Shown: positions 47,780 through 57,037, numbered from the stretch's first letter. The stretch is DNA of 64,000 nucleotides from Skermanella aerolata KACC 11604 (GCF_000936425.1 NZ_AVFK01000001.1:558001-622000), one strand, 5' to 3'. The notes: a model not told the origin generated them from the sequence alone. Translations and numbers: made by a program.

Positions 47780-48598
47780 TCAGGACTGGCTGACTTCCAT
47801 CTGGATCGGTCCGTCGGCGCGGCCATGGATGAACTGGTCGACGTAAGGATTACCGGAGTTGTCGATCTGGCTGACGGGGCCGTGCCAGATGATCTTGCCC
47901 TTGTAGATCATGGCGATCCGGTCGGCGATCTTGCGGGCGCTCGCCATGTCGTGGGTGATCGACAGGGCGGTGGCGCCCAGATCCTTCACGCATTTGACGA
48001 TCAGATCGTTGATGACGTCGGCCATGATCGGGTCAAGTCCGGTCGTCGGCTCGTCGAAGAAGAGGATCTCCGGCTGGGTCGCGATGGCGCGAGCGAGACC
48101 GACGCGCTTCTGCATGCCGCCGGACAGTTCGGCGGGGAACAGGTCCGCCACCCGCCGTTCCAGCCCGACGGCGGCCAGCTTTTCCAACGCTATGTCCTTG
48201 GCCTTCGACCGGCTCATCTTCTCGCCCTGGATCAACCCGAACGCGACGTTTTCCCAAACCGGCAGGCTGTCGAACAGGGCGGCGCCCTGGAACAGCATGC
48301 CGAACTTGCGCATGACGCGCTCCCTGTCGCGCGGCTTCAGGTTGGCGGTCTCCTCGCCGTCGATCCGGATCGATCCGCTGTCGGGGTGCATCAGGCCGAT
48401 GGCGCATTTCAGCATCACCGACTTGCCGGTGCCCGAACCGCCGATGACCACGAGAGACTCGGCGCGGCCGACACTCAGGTCGAGACCGTTGAGCACCTGC
48501 TTGGTACCGAACGCCTTGCGCAAGCCCGTCAGCTTCAGCTTCGGCGTATCCAGCTTGGTGCCGTCGGGTGCGTCGGACTTCTGTTGCATGGTGCTCAT
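47780..48598 (-). CDS. mlaF: Phospholipid ABC transporter ATP-binding protein MlaF
   Basis: A 272-residue ATPase for the Mla-type intermembrane lipid transporter. Walker A GGSGTGKSVMLK, signature ELSGGMQKRVGLARA and Walker B ILFFDEPTTGLDP are present; the substitution of M in SGGM is normal for MlaF. The start at 48598 overlaps the mlaE stop (TGATG), so the two are coupled. The MCE-protein (mlaD) and periplasmic components are not in the window, and must be encoded elsewhere. Confidence 0.92.
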   Translation of the reverse strand: MSTMQQKSDAPDGTKLDTPKLKLTGLRKAFGTKQVLNGLDLSVGRAESLVVIGGSGTGKSVMLKCAIGLMHPDSGSIRIDGEETANLKPRDRERVMRKFGMLFQGAALFDSLPVWENVAFGLIQGEKMSRSKAKDIALEKLAAVGLERRVADLFPAELSGGMQKRVGLARAIATQPEILFFDEPTTGLDPIMADVINDLIVKCVKDLGATALSITHDMASARKIADRIAMIYKGKIIWHGPVSQIDNSGNPYVDQFIHGRADGPIQMEVSQS

Positions 48599-49368
48599 CA
48601 TGAGAAGAACAGGCCGGTGATCAGGTAGTTGAACACCAGGATCAGGATCGAGGAGGAGACGACCGCATTGGTCGTGGCGGCGCCGACGCCCTGCGCGCCG
48701 CCCCTCGACTGGTAGCCGTGATAGCACCCCATCAGCGCGATGACGAAGCCGAACATGGCGGCCTTGACCAGCCCGGAAATGACGTCCATCGGCTCCAGGA
48801 ATTCCCAGGTGCGGCTGATATAGGCGGCGGCGTTGAAGTCCAGGCGATAGACGCTGATCAGGAACCCGCCGAACACACCGATGATGTCGGCCACCAGCAC
48901 CAGAAGCGGCAGCATGGTCAGGCCGGCGATCAATCGCGGCACGACCAGATACTTGAATGGATTGGTGGCGAGCGTCGACAGCGCGTCCACCTGTTCAGTC
49001 ACCCGCATGGTGCCGATCTCGGCCGCCATCGACGCGCCGATCCGGCCAGCCACCATCAGTCCTGCCAGGACGGGACCCAGCTCACGGGTGATCGACAGAA
49101 CAACGACCGTTGCGACCGCTCCCTCCGCTTGGAAGCGGGCGAAGCCGGTGAAGCTCTGGAGCGCCAGCACCATGCCTGTGAAAAGCGCCGTCAGTCCGAC
49201 CACGGGCAGCGAGTAGTAGCCGATGTCGATCATCTGCCGCCCGATCAGGCGCAGATAGAACGGCGGGCGGAAACAATGTGAAATTGCGACGCCGGTAAAC
49301 AGCATCAGCCGACCGGTCGCTTCCAGAAATATCAGGAAGGCGCGGCCGGTCGTGGTCAGAAAACCCAT
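48598..49368 (-). CDS. mlaE: Phospholipid ABC transporter permease MlaE
   Basis: A 256-residue MlaE permease with about six hydrophobic helices and the family signature GLMVAGRIGASMAAEIGTMRVTEQ (split), plus SRGGAQGVGAATTNAVV near the C-terminus. GGGGGA lies 3 bases before the ATG at 49368; an upstream extension lacks such a site. It forms a two-gene unit with mlaF, placed between dnaB and radA. Confidence 0.92.
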   Translation of the reverse strand: MGFLTTTGRAFLIFLEATGRLMLFTGVAISHCFRPPFYLRLIGRQMIDIGYYSLPVVGLTALFTGMVLALQSFTGFARFQAEGAVATVVVLSITRELGPVLAGLMVAGRIGASMAAEIGTMRVTEQVDALSTLATNPFKYLVVPRLIAGLTMLPLLVLVADIIGVFGGFLISVYRLDFNAAAYISRTWEFLEPMDVISGLVKAAMFGFVIALMGCYHGYQSRGGAQGVGAATTNAVVSSSILILVFNYLITGLFFS

Positions 49369-49625
49369 TGATCCCCCGTGGCAGCCCACTCGGCGGCAGT
49401 TCCGCTCACCGGCGATGCCGTGCCGGACACGACGATAAGGCCGGAATTGGTGAGGCAAGTTCCGTAGCGATACGCATAAGTCCCTGCGTCCGTTGCAACT
49501 TTGCCCATGCGCGCAACCTTGTGCGCCGCACCCTAGCCAACCGCCATAACCCTGTCAATCTAATGGAAAAAGGCGGAGCGGCCGCATATGGCCACACCAC
49601 CCTTTCGATATCGTCCGTTCCGGCT

Positions 49626-51152
49626 TTATTCGTAGTCGCCACCACCGCCGGCGCCGGGATGGCTTTGGTCCAGATCGCCGAACTTGGTGTACTGGCCATC
49701 GAAGAACAGGCGGACAGTGCCGATCGGTCCATGACGCTGCTTGGCGATGATCACTTCGCCGGTGTTGTGGACCTCGCCCAGCCGCTGCTGCCAGCGCTGA
49801 TAGCGGTCGTTGAACTTGTCGTCGGCCTCGTCGGGGCGGCGGCTCGGCTCGGAGCGCTCCAGGTAATACTGTTCGCGGAACACGAACATGACGACGTCGG
49901 CGTCCTGCTCGATCGAGCCCGATTCGCGAAGGTCGGAAAGCTGGGGCCGCTTGTCCTCGCGCTGCTCGACCGCACGGGAAAGCTGGGACAGCGCCACGAC
50001 CGGCACATCCAGTTCCTTCGCGATGGCCTTCAGGCCCCGGGTGATCTCGGAGACTTCCTGCACCCGGTTCTCGCTGCTCTTGCCACCCGTGCCGCGCAGC
50101 AATTGGAGATAGTCGACTACGATCAGGCCCAGATTGCCCGAAGTCCGTGCCAGCCGGCGGGCACGGGTGCGGACGGCGGCGATGCTCAGCGCCGGGGTGT
50201 CGTCCACGTAGAACGGCACACGGGACAGGATGCTGCTGGCCTCGGAGAAGCGCTGGAAATCCTCCGGCTTCAGGTCGCCGCGTCGGATCTTCTCGGACGC
50301 GACCTGCGCTTCGTCGGCAAGAATACGGGTGGCGAGCTGTTCGGCCGACATTTCCAGCGAGAAGAACGCGACGCCCGCACCCTCGCTGCCGTTCGTCCGC
50401 ATATGCGCCTTGGCCGCCGCGAAGGCGATGTTGGTCGCCAGCGCCGTCTTACCCATGGAAGGACGGCCGGCGAGGATCAGCAGGTCGGAGGGATGGAGGC
50501 CGCCCAGCTTGCGGTCCAGGTCGATCAGCCCGGTCGTGACGCCGGTGACCTGGCTGTCGCGCTTGAATGCTTCCTCCGCCATGTCGATGGCGACCCGGAG
50601 CGATTGGCTGAACGGCTGGAAGCCGCCCTGGATATCGCCGGTCGTCGCCAGATCGAACAGCTTCTTTTCAGCTCCTTCGATCTGATCGAGCGCCGCACCC
50701 TCCAGGTTATGGCTGTAGGCCTCATTGACCATGTCCTCGCCCATGTCGATGAGCTGGCGGCGAAGGTACAGGTCGTGGATGATCCGGCCGTAATGCTCGG
50801 AGTTCACGACCGAGATCACGCTGCCGGCCAGTTCACCCAGGTATCCGGCGCCGCCGACGCTTTCCAGCGCCGGGTCGGTCTCGAAATAGGCCTTCAGCGT
50901 AACCGGATCGGCGATCTCGCCGCGCTGGATCAGCGCGTGGATCGTCTCGAATATCCGGCTATGGACGGGGTCGTAGAAGTGCTCCGGCTTCAGGAACTCG
51001 CCGACCTTCTCATAGGCCTTGTTGTTGGTCAGGATGGCGCCCAGCAGTTCCTGCTCCGCCTCCGCGTTGTGCGGGGTGACACGGTAGCTGGAACGGCGGC
51101 CGGACGCGTCCGTAGTGCGGGCAGTGCGAGGATCTGTGGTCATGGTTTCCAT
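49626..51152 (-). CDS. dnaB: Replicative DNA helicase DnaB
   Basis: A 508-residue hexameric helicase that unwinds the replication fork. The N-terminal primase-interaction domain starts after a short extension (PHNAEAEQELLGAILTNN). The RecA-like C-terminal domain has Walker A AGRPSMGKTAL, FFSLEMSAEQL, VVDYLQLL and QLSRAVEQREDKRPQLSDLR. ATG 51143 is an alternative start nine bases downstream. No intein is present. A perfect DnaA box lies about 80 bases upstream. In related genomes alr often follows dnaB; here mlaE-mlaF follow instead. Confidence 0.95.
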   Translation of the reverse strand: METMTTDPRTARTTDASGRRSSYRVTPHNAEAEQELLGAILTNNKAYEKVGEFLKPEHFYDPVHSRIFETIHALIQRGEIADPVTLKAYFETDPALESVGGAGYLGELAGSVISVVNSEHYGRIIHDLYLRRQLIDMGEDMVNEAYSHNLEGAALDQIEGAEKKLFDLATTGDIQGGFQPFSQSLRVAIDMAEEAFKRDSQVTGVTTGLIDLDRKLGGLHPSDLLILAGRPSMGKTALATNIAFAAAKAHMRTNGSEGAGVAFFSLEMSAEQLATRILADEAQVASEKIRRGDLKPEDFQRFSEASSILSRVPFYVDDTPALSIAAVRTRARRLARTSGNLGLIVVDYLQLLRGTGGKSSENRVQEVSEITRGLKAIAKELDVPVVALSQLSRAVEQREDKRPQLSDLRESGSIEQDADVVMFVFREQYYLERSEPSRRPDEADDKFNDRYQRWQQRLGEVHNTGEVIIAKQRHGPIGTVRLFFDGQYTKFGDLDQSHPGAGGGGDYE

Positions 51153-51231
51153 GAGCCGGAGACTACCAGAGCAATGGTTACTGTCATAGTCATGGCGGCT
51201 GTGCACAGCTTGTGGAACCCGGCTAATGAAG

Positions 51232-51240
51232 TTATCCACA
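51232..51240 (+). promoter_or_regulatory. DnaA box in the dnaB upstream region
   Basis: TTATCCACA is the perfect DnaA-box consensus, between dnaB and the divergent unknown gene. Partial matches (TGTGCACAG at about 51201, TGTGGAACC at about 51211) lie nearby. This suggests DnaA control rather than an origin. Confidence 0.55.
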
Positions 51241-51353
51241 GCCTGTTAACATGAAGGAAATTAACGCTCGCAATGACGTTTGGCGGGTGCCAGTATGGCG
51301 TTGGGCGGCGGTGCATTAACTCTGTCGCCCGACCGGACAGGCAATAATGGGAT

Positions 51354-51770
51354 ATGTTCGACGTGGCCCGGAAATCTGGAGATGGTGAAGATCGTCCGAC
51401 GCCGGCTCAGATCGAACTGGCGCGGCTGATCGCAAATCGGCACGAGGTGCAGTTGCGATTCGGGTTTGAGAGCGACGGTGCCTGGACCCGCAAGTTCCTC
51501 GACGTGTTCGCCTACGATCCCGAGATGGAGGAAGACGTCTTCCGCCGGCTTCGCAATGTCGCGCAGTATGTGCGGGAAGGGCGCGACATGCCGGAGATGG
51601 CTCGGAAGATCGGTCTGCGGGCCGATCAGGTCGAGTTCATGATCGAGGTGCTTCGCGACTCGGACTACGACATGGACGAGGTCGTCGAGGATTTCGATAC
51701 CGATCCCGAAGACGCCGCTTGGCGCGACATGGAGCGCGACTACGAAGCGCGTCAGGTCGAATACTACTAA
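51354..51770 (+). CDS. Uncharacterised 138-residue acidic protein
   Basis: A soluble protein with no recognised family. Residues 15-60 are mixed alpha/beta (QIELARLIANRHEVQLRFGF); residues 60-110 look helical with an MPEMARKIGLRADQVEF stretch resembling a helix-turn-helix-like element; the last 30 residues are strongly acidic (DEVVEDFDTDPEDAAWRDME). It is divergent from dnaB and followed by a small membrane protein. Codon use and GC match neighbours. Function not assigned. Confidence 0.7.
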   Translation: MFDVARKSGDGEDRPTPAQIELARLIANRHEVQLRFGFESDGAWTRKFLDVFAYDPEMEEDVFRRLRNVAQYVREGRDMPEMARKIGLRADQVEFMIEVLRDSDYDMDEVVEDFDTDPEDAAWRDMERDYEARQVEYY

Positions 51771-51842
51771 AAATCGCCCATTAGGCCGATCGCAACATCT
51801 GACTGGCAACCCTGTTTGTCAGACAGTTGCAGAGAGGCATTG

Positions 51843-52028
51843 ATGAAGTACGACGAGCAGAAATCCACCGAATCCGAGAGCGGCGGTCACCTTGGCGCCG
51901 TCGCCGGCCTGATCATCGGGATCATCCTAGGTTCCCTAATGCTGAACGCTCCCGCTTCGGGCCAGGATACCCAGCCCGCGGCCCAGGACGAGACGATCGG
52001 GTCCTACATGGCCATAGCCCACGGCTAG
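51843..52028 (+). CDS. Small single-pass membrane protein of unknown function
   Basis: A 61-residue protein: charged N-terminus (MKYDEQKSTESESGG), one hydrophobic helix (LGAVAGLIIGIILGSLML), then a short Gln/Ala-rich tail. GAGAGG is spaced 5 bases before the ATG. It ends before a strong bidirectional terminator. No family recognised; could also be a leader or signal-anchored peptide. Confidence 0.6.
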   Translation: MKYDEQKSTESESGGHLGAVAGLIIGIILGSLMLNAPASGQDTQPAAQDETIGSYMAIAHG

Positions 52029-52077
52029 GGCTTCGATTGCAAACCTTCCCCAGCCAAAAGCTGGATGCGAAACACGA

Positions 52078-52110
52078 AAAAAGCGCCGGCTGCCACAGCC
52101 GGCGCTTTTT
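52078..52110. terminator. Bidirectional rho-independent terminator
   Basis: A 15-bp perfect stem (52078-52092 with 52096-52110, loop CCA) flanked by A5 and T5, so it has a U-tract in both directions. It separates the small membrane protein gene from convergent rplI. Confidence 0.92.
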
Positions 52111-52145
52111 CCATGTCGGAGTTAGGTACGCGAAAACCTGATCGA

Positions 52146-52721
52146 TCAGGCTTCCGTGTCCTCCTCTTCCTCTTCGGCGGAAGCAGCAGCGGCAGCCGCC
52201 TCGGCTTCTTCCTCTTCCGCCAACAGGTCGGCCGCGGTGACCATGCCGCCACGCTGTGCCTGCATCTGCGCCTCTTCCAGCGAACGGGCGACGTTCACCT
52301 TCACGTTGACGCTGACTTCGGGGTGCAGGATGACGCGGACGTCGAACAGACCCAGGCTCTTGATCGGGTCGTTGATCGCGACCTGATTGCGCTCGATCAC
52401 GAAGCCTTCGGCAGTCACGGCATCGGAGATGTCGCGGCCGTTGACCGAACCGTACAGCATGCCCGATTCGGCGGCCTGCCGGGTGATGATGACCACGAGG
52501 CCCTTCATCTTCTCAGAAACCTGCTCGGCTTCCTTCCGGCGCTCCAGGTTGCGGGCCTGAAGTTCGGCCTTCTGCGTCTCGAAGAACGCCAGATTGGCCT
52601 TCGTGGCGCGCAGAGCCTTCTTCTGCGGCAGCAGGTAGTTACGCGCATAGCCGGGCCGCACGTTGACGACCTGACCCATTTGGCCGAGCTTCTCGACCCG
52701 TTCCAACAGAACGATTTCCAT
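52146..52721 (-). CDS. rplI: 50S ribosomal protein L9
   Basis: A 191-residue ribosomal protein, longer than the usual 150 because of an Ala/Glu-rich C-terminal tail (about 165-191). The N-terminal RNA-binding domain begins [16 protein letters not shown] and contains [12 protein letters not shown]; a long connecting helix and C-terminal domain follow. AGGAG precedes the ATG at 52721. Last gene of rpsF-rpsR-DUF2232-rplI. Confidence 0.95.
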   Translation of the reverse strand: MEIVLLERVEKLGQMGQVVNVRPGYARNYLLPQKKALRATKANLAFFETQKAELQARNLERRKEAEQVSEKMKGLVVIITRQAAESGMLYGSVNGRDISDAVTAEGFVIERNQVAINDPIKSLGLFDVRVILHPEVSVNVKVNVARSLEEAQMQAQRGGMVTAADLLAEEEEAEAAAAAASAEEEEEDTEA

Positions 52722-52723
52722 CA

Positions 52724-53674
52724 CTAGCTCTCCTGATCCGGGCCGGTCCGGGCGAACCGCCGGCGCAGCCCGGCCCATTGCTCAATCACACCAAGGCCGA
52801 TAACCAGTGCTATCGGCCAGCCGGACACCAGCAGAAAGAAGTAAAACACCACAAGCAACAGGGTCCGGGCCTGTCGCCCGCCGGCAAAGGCGTGAACCAC
52901 CGCCAAACCGGCGAAGAAGAACGGCACCAGCAGCACGATCACGACATTCAGCGCCAGATAGCCCAGCTGTCCATCGCCACCGACCAGAGCCAGCAGGCCG
53001 GCAGCCGCCAGCAGCATCGGCATCCAGTGCGGCAACTCGACCTCGGTCACCCGCATCGGAGGCCGCAGGTTGCGGCCGAACCGCATCAGGACGCCCTGTG
53101 CCAGGGCGGCATTGATGATCGCCATGGTCAGCCAGGACACCACCACCATGCCCGGAAAGATCTGCGAGAAGCTGTCGATGACTTGCGTCACCCCCGACTC
53201 CGCATCTCCGCCGGTGCCCGCAGCGGCGTCGCCGAAGCCCATAACCAGGAACTGCCGTACGCTGCCTTCAAGTCCGCCTGGATCGCCAAGCGTCAGAAAT
53301 GCCGCCACCAGCAGACCGCCCAGTCCCAATCCGGTCATCACGACCAGCAGAAGACCGGGCGGATACCATTCCAGGCTGCCATCGGGATTGGCTCTCGCCA
53401 GCAAGGTCTGCCGAACGATCACCGCAACCAGCAGGCCGTTGGCCACCGCGTAGGTCATCCCGAACAGGATGCCGCCGAAGATACCGACCACGACGACAGC
53501 TGCGGTAGCCGCAGCGGCGAATGGCCTCAGCCCGGAGCCCAGTCCGACCATCAGCAACGGCAGCGGCGCCAAATAGGCCAATATCAAGGCCCCCATGCCG
53601 CCGGTAACGACAGACAAATAGAGTAGCGCGCTGAGCACGCCACCGCCGATGGACATCAGCAGGGCCTTGGTCAT
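52724..53674 (-). CDS. DUF2232 (YybS-like) membrane protein
   Basis: A 316-residue integral membrane protein with about eight hydrophobic segments, beginning [20 protein letters not shown]. It matches the DUF2232/YybS family, commonly encoded between ribosomal-protein genes rpsR and rplI in alphaproteobacteria. Function unknown. Its end is 2 bases from the rplI start, so the two are cotranscribed. Confidence 0.85.
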   Translation of the reverse strand: MTKALLMSIGGGVLSALLYLSVVTGGMGALILAYLAPLPLLMVGLGSGLRPFAAAATAAVVVVGIFGGILFGMTYAVANGLLVAVIVRQTLLARANPDGSLEWYPPGLLLVVMTGLGLGGLLVAAFLTLGDPGGLEGSVRQFLVMGFGDAAAGTGGDAESGVTQVIDSFSQIFPGMVVVSWLTMAIINAALAQGVLMRFGRNLRPPMRVTEVELPHWMPMLLAAAGLLALVGGDGQLGYLALNVVIVLLVPFFFAGLAVVHAFAGGRQARTLLLVVFYFFLLVSGWPIALVIGLGVIEQWAGLRRRFARTGPDQES

Positions 53675-53726
53675 AGCACCGCTCTACCTTCGTCGCCGTT
53701 GTTCCGAACCCATGTCTTGTGGATGC

Positions 53727-53993
53727 TTACTTCACCACGTAGGGCAGCAGGGCCAGGAAACGAGCGCGCTTGATCGCCCGTGCCAGCTCGCGCTGCTTCT
53801 TGGTGGAAACCGCGGTGATGCGGCTCGGCACGATCTTGCCGCGCTCGGAAATAAAGCGCGAGAGCAGCTTGATGTCCTTGTAGTCGATCGCCGGAGCGTT
53901 CGGACCCGAGAACGGGCAGGTCTTGCGACGGCGGAAGAACGGACGACGCGGACCGCCACCCGAGCGGCCACCAGCGGACGGTGCGGCACTCAT
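53727..53993 (-). CDS. rpsR: 30S ribosomal protein S18
   Basis: An 88-residue ribosomal protein with a Gly/Arg-rich N-terminus and the S18 core [19 protein letters not shown] and [15 protein letters not shown]. It binds S6 in the small subunit. Its ATG overlaps the rpsF stop (ATGA), ensuring equal synthesis of the S6-S18 pair. Confidence 0.96.
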   Translation of the reverse strand: MSAAPSAGGRSGGGPRRPFFRRRKTCPFSGPNAPAIDYKDIKLLSRFISERGKIVPSRITAVSTKKQRELARAIKRARFLALLPYVVK

Positions 53994-54457
53994 GCCTGCT
54001 CTCCTTCGAATTCAGTGCGCCGGGGGGGACGGGGGCCACGGTCGCCGCGGTCACCACGATCGCCGTCGAAGCGGCGGCCGCCACGATCGCCACGATCACC
54101 GCGGTCGCCGCGATCACCACGCTCGCTGCGCTCGTTTCGGCTCTGCATCATGGCGGACGGGCCGGCTTCCAGCTCATCCACGCGCACGGTCATGAAGCGG
54201 AGGATGTCTTCGCTGATGCTCATGTTCCGTTCCATCTCGGCGACCGCGGCTGCGGGAGCATTGAGATTGAACAGGACGTAATGGCCCTTGCGGTTCTTCT
54301 TGATCTTATAGGTGAGGGTCTTGAGGCCCCACTGCTCGGTCTTGGCAACTTCGCCACCGTTGTCGCGAATGATCGTCGCGTAGGTTTCGGTGAGCTGCTC
54401 GACCTGTGCGGACGAGATGTCCTGGCGTGCGATGAACACGCTTTCATACTGCGCCAT
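53990..54457 (-). CDS. rpsF: 30S ribosomal protein S6 with Arg-Gly-Asp repeat tail
   Basis: A 155-residue S6. The core (about 1-100) has the expected N-terminus [20 protein letters not shown] and [13 protein letters not shown]. It is followed by a 50-residue tail of repeated GDR units ([12 protein letters not shown]... and [10 protein letters not shown]). Its length is above the E. coli chain's mature core. GGGGAG lies before the ATG. First gene of its operon; the leader may carry an S6:S18 autoregulatory structure as known in other bacteria. Confidence 0.95.
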   Translation of the reverse strand: MAQYESVFIARQDISSAQVEQLTETYATIIRDNGGEVAKTEQWGLKTLTYKIKKNRKGHYVLFNLNAPAAAVAEMERNMSISEDILRFMTVRVDELEAGPSAMMQSRNERSERGDRGDRGDRGDRGGRRFDGDRGDRGDRGPRPPRRTEFEGEQA

Positions 54458-54576
54458 TTGGTCTCCCCATGGCTGTTACACGGTCTGGCGCTGCGATCCC
54501 GCGAAATGCGCGATTCAGCCGCCCAGGCCTAGCCGGACGCTTGGCGTGCGCCGGCAAGGAGCTTTGGAAGCGGCGC

Positions 54577-54604
54577 ACTATACACATGAGCACCCTTTCG
54601 GCAA
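54577..54604 (-). promoter_or_regulatory. Predicted rpsF promoter
   Basis: On the minus strand TTGCCG (54604-54599) and TATAGT (54582-54577) are separated by 16 bases, a good -35/-10 pair, about 110 bases before the rpsF ATG. Confidence 0.55.
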
Positions 54605-54732
54605 GAAAATAACGGGTGTCTGTGCAAGGCGTCGCGCGGGGAACGTTTAGGCGGCCCGATTACTGGCGTTGCCAAGTGCAGTGCAGCATACCGGACCGGC
54701 CTTTTCGCGCGGAGCCTCGCTTCCACCCGCCC

Positions 54733-54760
54733 TTGACTTCGCTTTTGCAGGCGGTATGAC
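54733..54760 (+). promoter_or_regulatory. Predicted fabD promoter
   Basis: TTGACT (54733-54738) and TATGAC (54755-54760) with a 16-base spacer, about 85 bases before the fabD ATG. Confidence 0.6.
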
Positions 54761-54849
54761 TATCGGCCATTTTGGCGCCATGCGATGGCGCCGGTCCGTT
54801 GGTCCGTTATACGGCCAGACAGTTGACCAGGCAGTTGATAGGTAGGGTG

Positions 54850-55791
54850 ATGACACGCGCATTCGTCTTTCCGGGACAGGGTAGCCAGGCGGTAGGCATG
54901 GGCCGGGATCTGGCCGGCGCCTTCGAGATCGCCCGCCATACCTTTCAGGAGGTGGACGAGGCGCTCCAGCAGAACCTCAGCCGTCTGATGTTCGAGGGGC
55001 CGGAGTCCGACCTGACCCTGACCGAAAACGCCCAGCCGGCCCTGATGGCGGTGAGCATCGCCGTGCTCCGGGTGCTCCAGCAGGAAGGCGGCATCGAGAT
55101 CCACAAGGCGGCCAGCTTCGTAGCCGGCCACTCACTCGGCGAATACTCGGCGCTTGCCGCCGCCGGCACGTTCAGCCTGCCCGACACCGCGCGCCTCCTG
55201 AAGCTGCGCGGCCAAGCCATGCAGAAGGCGGTTCCGGTCGGGGAGGGTGCCATGGCGGCCCTGCTCGGGCTCGATCTGGCCGTGGCGCAGGAAGTCGCCG
55301 CCGAAGCGGCGGAAGGCGAAATCTGCTCCGCCGCCAACGACAACGCCCCTGGGCAGGTCGTGGTCAGCGGCCACCGCGCCGCCGTCGAGCGCGCGATCGC
55401 GCTGGCACCATCGCGCGGCGGCAAGCGCGGCATCCTCCTCCCGGTCAGCGCTCCCTTCCATTGCGAGCTGATGGCACCCGCCGCCGAGGCGATGGCGAAG
55501 GCGCTCGCCAATGTCGATTTGCGCAGCCCGCTGGTCCCAGTCGTCGCCAATGTTACGGCCCAAGCCGTCGTCGCTCCCGACGAGATCCGCCGCCTCCTGG
55601 TCGAACAGGTCACCGGTCTCGTGCGCTGGCGCGAATGCGTCCTGTTCATGAAGGAACAGGGTGTGGACAGCTTGGTCGAACTCGGCTCCGGCAAGGTGCT
55701 GAGCGGTCTCGCCAAGCGGATCGACAAGGAGGTTTCCGGCCAGTCGATCCAGGGACCGGCCGACATCGAAGCCTTCCTCAAGACACTTTGA
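54850..55791 (+). CDS. fabD: Malonyl-CoA:ACP transacylase FabD
   Basis: A 313-residue enzyme transferring malonyl from CoA to acyl carrier protein. GQGSQ near residue 10, nucleophile Ser in VAGHSLGEYSAL, the conserved Arg region LKLRGQAM, and His in PVSAPFHCELM are all present. GTAGGGTG precedes the ATG at 54850. First gene of a fabD-fabG-acpP-fabF-mltG run. Confidence 0.96.
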   Translation: MTRAFVFPGQGSQAVGMGRDLAGAFEIARHTFQEVDEALQQNLSRLMFEGPESDLTLTENAQPALMAVSIAVLRVLQQEGGIEIHKAASFVAGHSLGEYSALAAAGTFSLPDTARLLKLRGQAMQKAVPVGEGAMAALLGLDLAVAQEVAAEAAEGEICSAANDNAPGQVVVSGHRAAVERAIALAPSRGGKRGILLPVSAPFHCELMAPAAEAMAKALANVDLRSPLVPVVANVTAQAVVAPDEIRRLLVEQVTGLVRWRECVLFMKEQGVDSLVELGSGKVLSGLAKRIDKEVSGQSIQGPADIEAFLKTL

Positions 55792-55857
55792 TCCGCCGCT
55801 CCGCGTAATTCACCAAACCTGCCGGAAAATGCCCGGCGGCTAGCTTCGAGGCCCAAG

Positions 55858-56595
55858 ATGTTCGATTTGACCGGCAGATCCGCTCTCGTCACCGGGGCCT
55901 CCGGCGGCATTGGCGCGGCGATCGCCCGTGCCCTCCATGCTCAGGGCGCTAAGGTGGCCCTGTCGGGTACCAAGGTCGAGGCGCTCGAGGCACTGGCCGC
56001 CGAACTGGGGGACCGCGCCTTCGTGACGCCGGCCAATCTCAGCGACACCGCCGCCACCGAGGGCCTCATCAAGAGCGCCGAGGCCGCGATGGGGCAGGTG
56101 GATATCCTGGTCAACAACGCCGGGCTGACCCGCGACGGCCTTGCCATGCGGATGAAGGACGAGGACTGGCAGCTTGTGCTCGACGTCAACCTGACGGCGG
56201 GCTTCCGCCTGTCCCGCGCGGTGCTGCGCGGCATGATGAAGCGCCGCTGGGGCCGCATCATCGGAATCACGTCCATCGTCGGGGTGACCGGCAATCCGGG
56301 GCAGGCCAACTATGCGGCGTCCAAGGCCGGCATGATCGGCATGTCCAAGGCGCTTGCCGCCGAGGTCGCCTCGCGCAACATCACCGTCAACTGCGTGGCG
56401 CCGGGCTTCATCGCAACAGCGATGACGGATGTCTTGCCCGACGAGCAGAAGGGCAAGCTGACCGCCGCCGTTCCGGCTGGGCGACTCGGCGATCCAAAGG
56501 ATATCGCTGCCGGTGTGGTTTACCTCGCCAGCGAACAGGCAGGCTACGTCACTGGGCAGACATTGCATATCAACGGCGGCATGGCCATGATCTAG
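55858..56595 (+). CDS. fabG: 3-oxoacyl-ACP reductase FabG
   Basis: A 245-residue SDR that reduces 3-ketoacyl-ACP with NADPH. Motifs: TGASGGIGAAI, NNAGLTRDGL (diagnostic for FabG), Ser in GITSIVGVTGNPGQ and YAASKAG. It lies 66 bases after fabD. About 180 bases separate it from acpP. Confidence 0.96.
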   Translation: MFDLTGRSALVTGASGGIGAAIARALHAQGAKVALSGTKVEALEALAAELGDRAFVTPANLSDTAATEGLIKSAEAAMGQVDILVNNAGLTRDGLAMRMKDEDWQLVLDVNLTAGFRLSRAVLRGMMKRRWGRIIGITSIVGVTGNPGQANYAASKAGMIGMSKALAAEVASRNITVNCVAPGFIATAMTDVLPDEQKGKLTAAVPAGRLGDPKDIAAGVVYLASEQAGYVTGQTLHINGGMAMI

Positions 56596-56614
56596 GGCAG
56601 GCTATCGGCGGCCG

Positions 56615-56655
56615 TTGAACGGTTGTGTGCGGGGGTGCTGGTCAACCCCGTTCAA
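56615..56655 (+). repeat. Inverted repeat between fabG and acpP
   Basis: TTGAACGG (56615-56622) and CCGTTCAA (56648-56655) are perfect 8-base arms 25 bases apart. No T-run follows immediately. It may be an operator or a processing hairpin upstream of acpP. Confidence 0.45.
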
Positions 56656-56775
56656 GTGTGTTATGTGACGGCTCTTTTCATGGGGCCGACACTAACGGGT
56701 TGGGCCGATAATCTCTGGTGTCCAGACGTCGGGGCTCACCCCAATCAAACGAAAGATTTGGGAAGGTTTGTAAAG

Positions 56776-57015
56776 ATGAGTGACATCGCCGAGCGCGTTA
56801 AGAAGATCGTCATCGAGCATCTTGGTGTCGAAGAAGCCAAAGTGACCGAGAATGCCAGCTTTATCGACGATCTGGGCGCCGACAGCCTCGATACGGTCGA
56901 GCTGGTGATGGCGTTCGAAGAGGAATTCGGGTGCGAAATTCCTGACGACGCCGCTGAAAAGATCCTGACCGTCAAGGACGCGATCGACTTCATCAAGGCG
57001 AACTCCGCGGCCTAA
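56776..57015 (+). CDS. acpP: Acyl carrier protein
   Basis: A 79-residue acidic carrier. The phosphopantetheine site is Ser 37 in [12 protein letters not shown]; length and helix pattern match housekeeping ACP. Short upstream spacing with GGAAGG. Separated from fabG by 180 bases and from fabF by a hairpin, which fits its need for higher expression. Confidence 0.97.
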   Translation: MSDIAERVKKIVIEHLGVEEAKVTENASFIDDLGADSLDTVELVMAFEEEFGCEIPDDAAEKILTVKDAIDFIKANSAA

Positions 57016-57037
57016 AGGTCCGGTGCGCCTAGGGGGC

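Larger units (their letters stand above)
54458..54849. other. 392-base divergent region, rpsF and fabD
   Basis: No gene seen. It contains a promoter on each strand (see entries) and a roughly 110-base rpsF leader. GCCTGGGC/GCCGCC-type GC-rich inverted segments in the leader could form the S6:S18-binding stem, but the CCG bulge was not verified. Confidence 0.5.

Noticed and set aside
49368-51254. 628-residue frame opposite dnaB
   Set aside because: Antisense shadow of DnaB; DnaB motifs are complete on the other strand.
51354-52028. Toxin-antitoxin pair
   Set aside because: Gene sizes are loosely suggestive, but neither protein resembles a toxin or antitoxin family and the genes do not overlap.
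54050-54130. CRISPR-like short repeats
   Set aside because: The repeats are in-frame 9-base units of the S6 Arg-Gly-Asp tail, without spacers.
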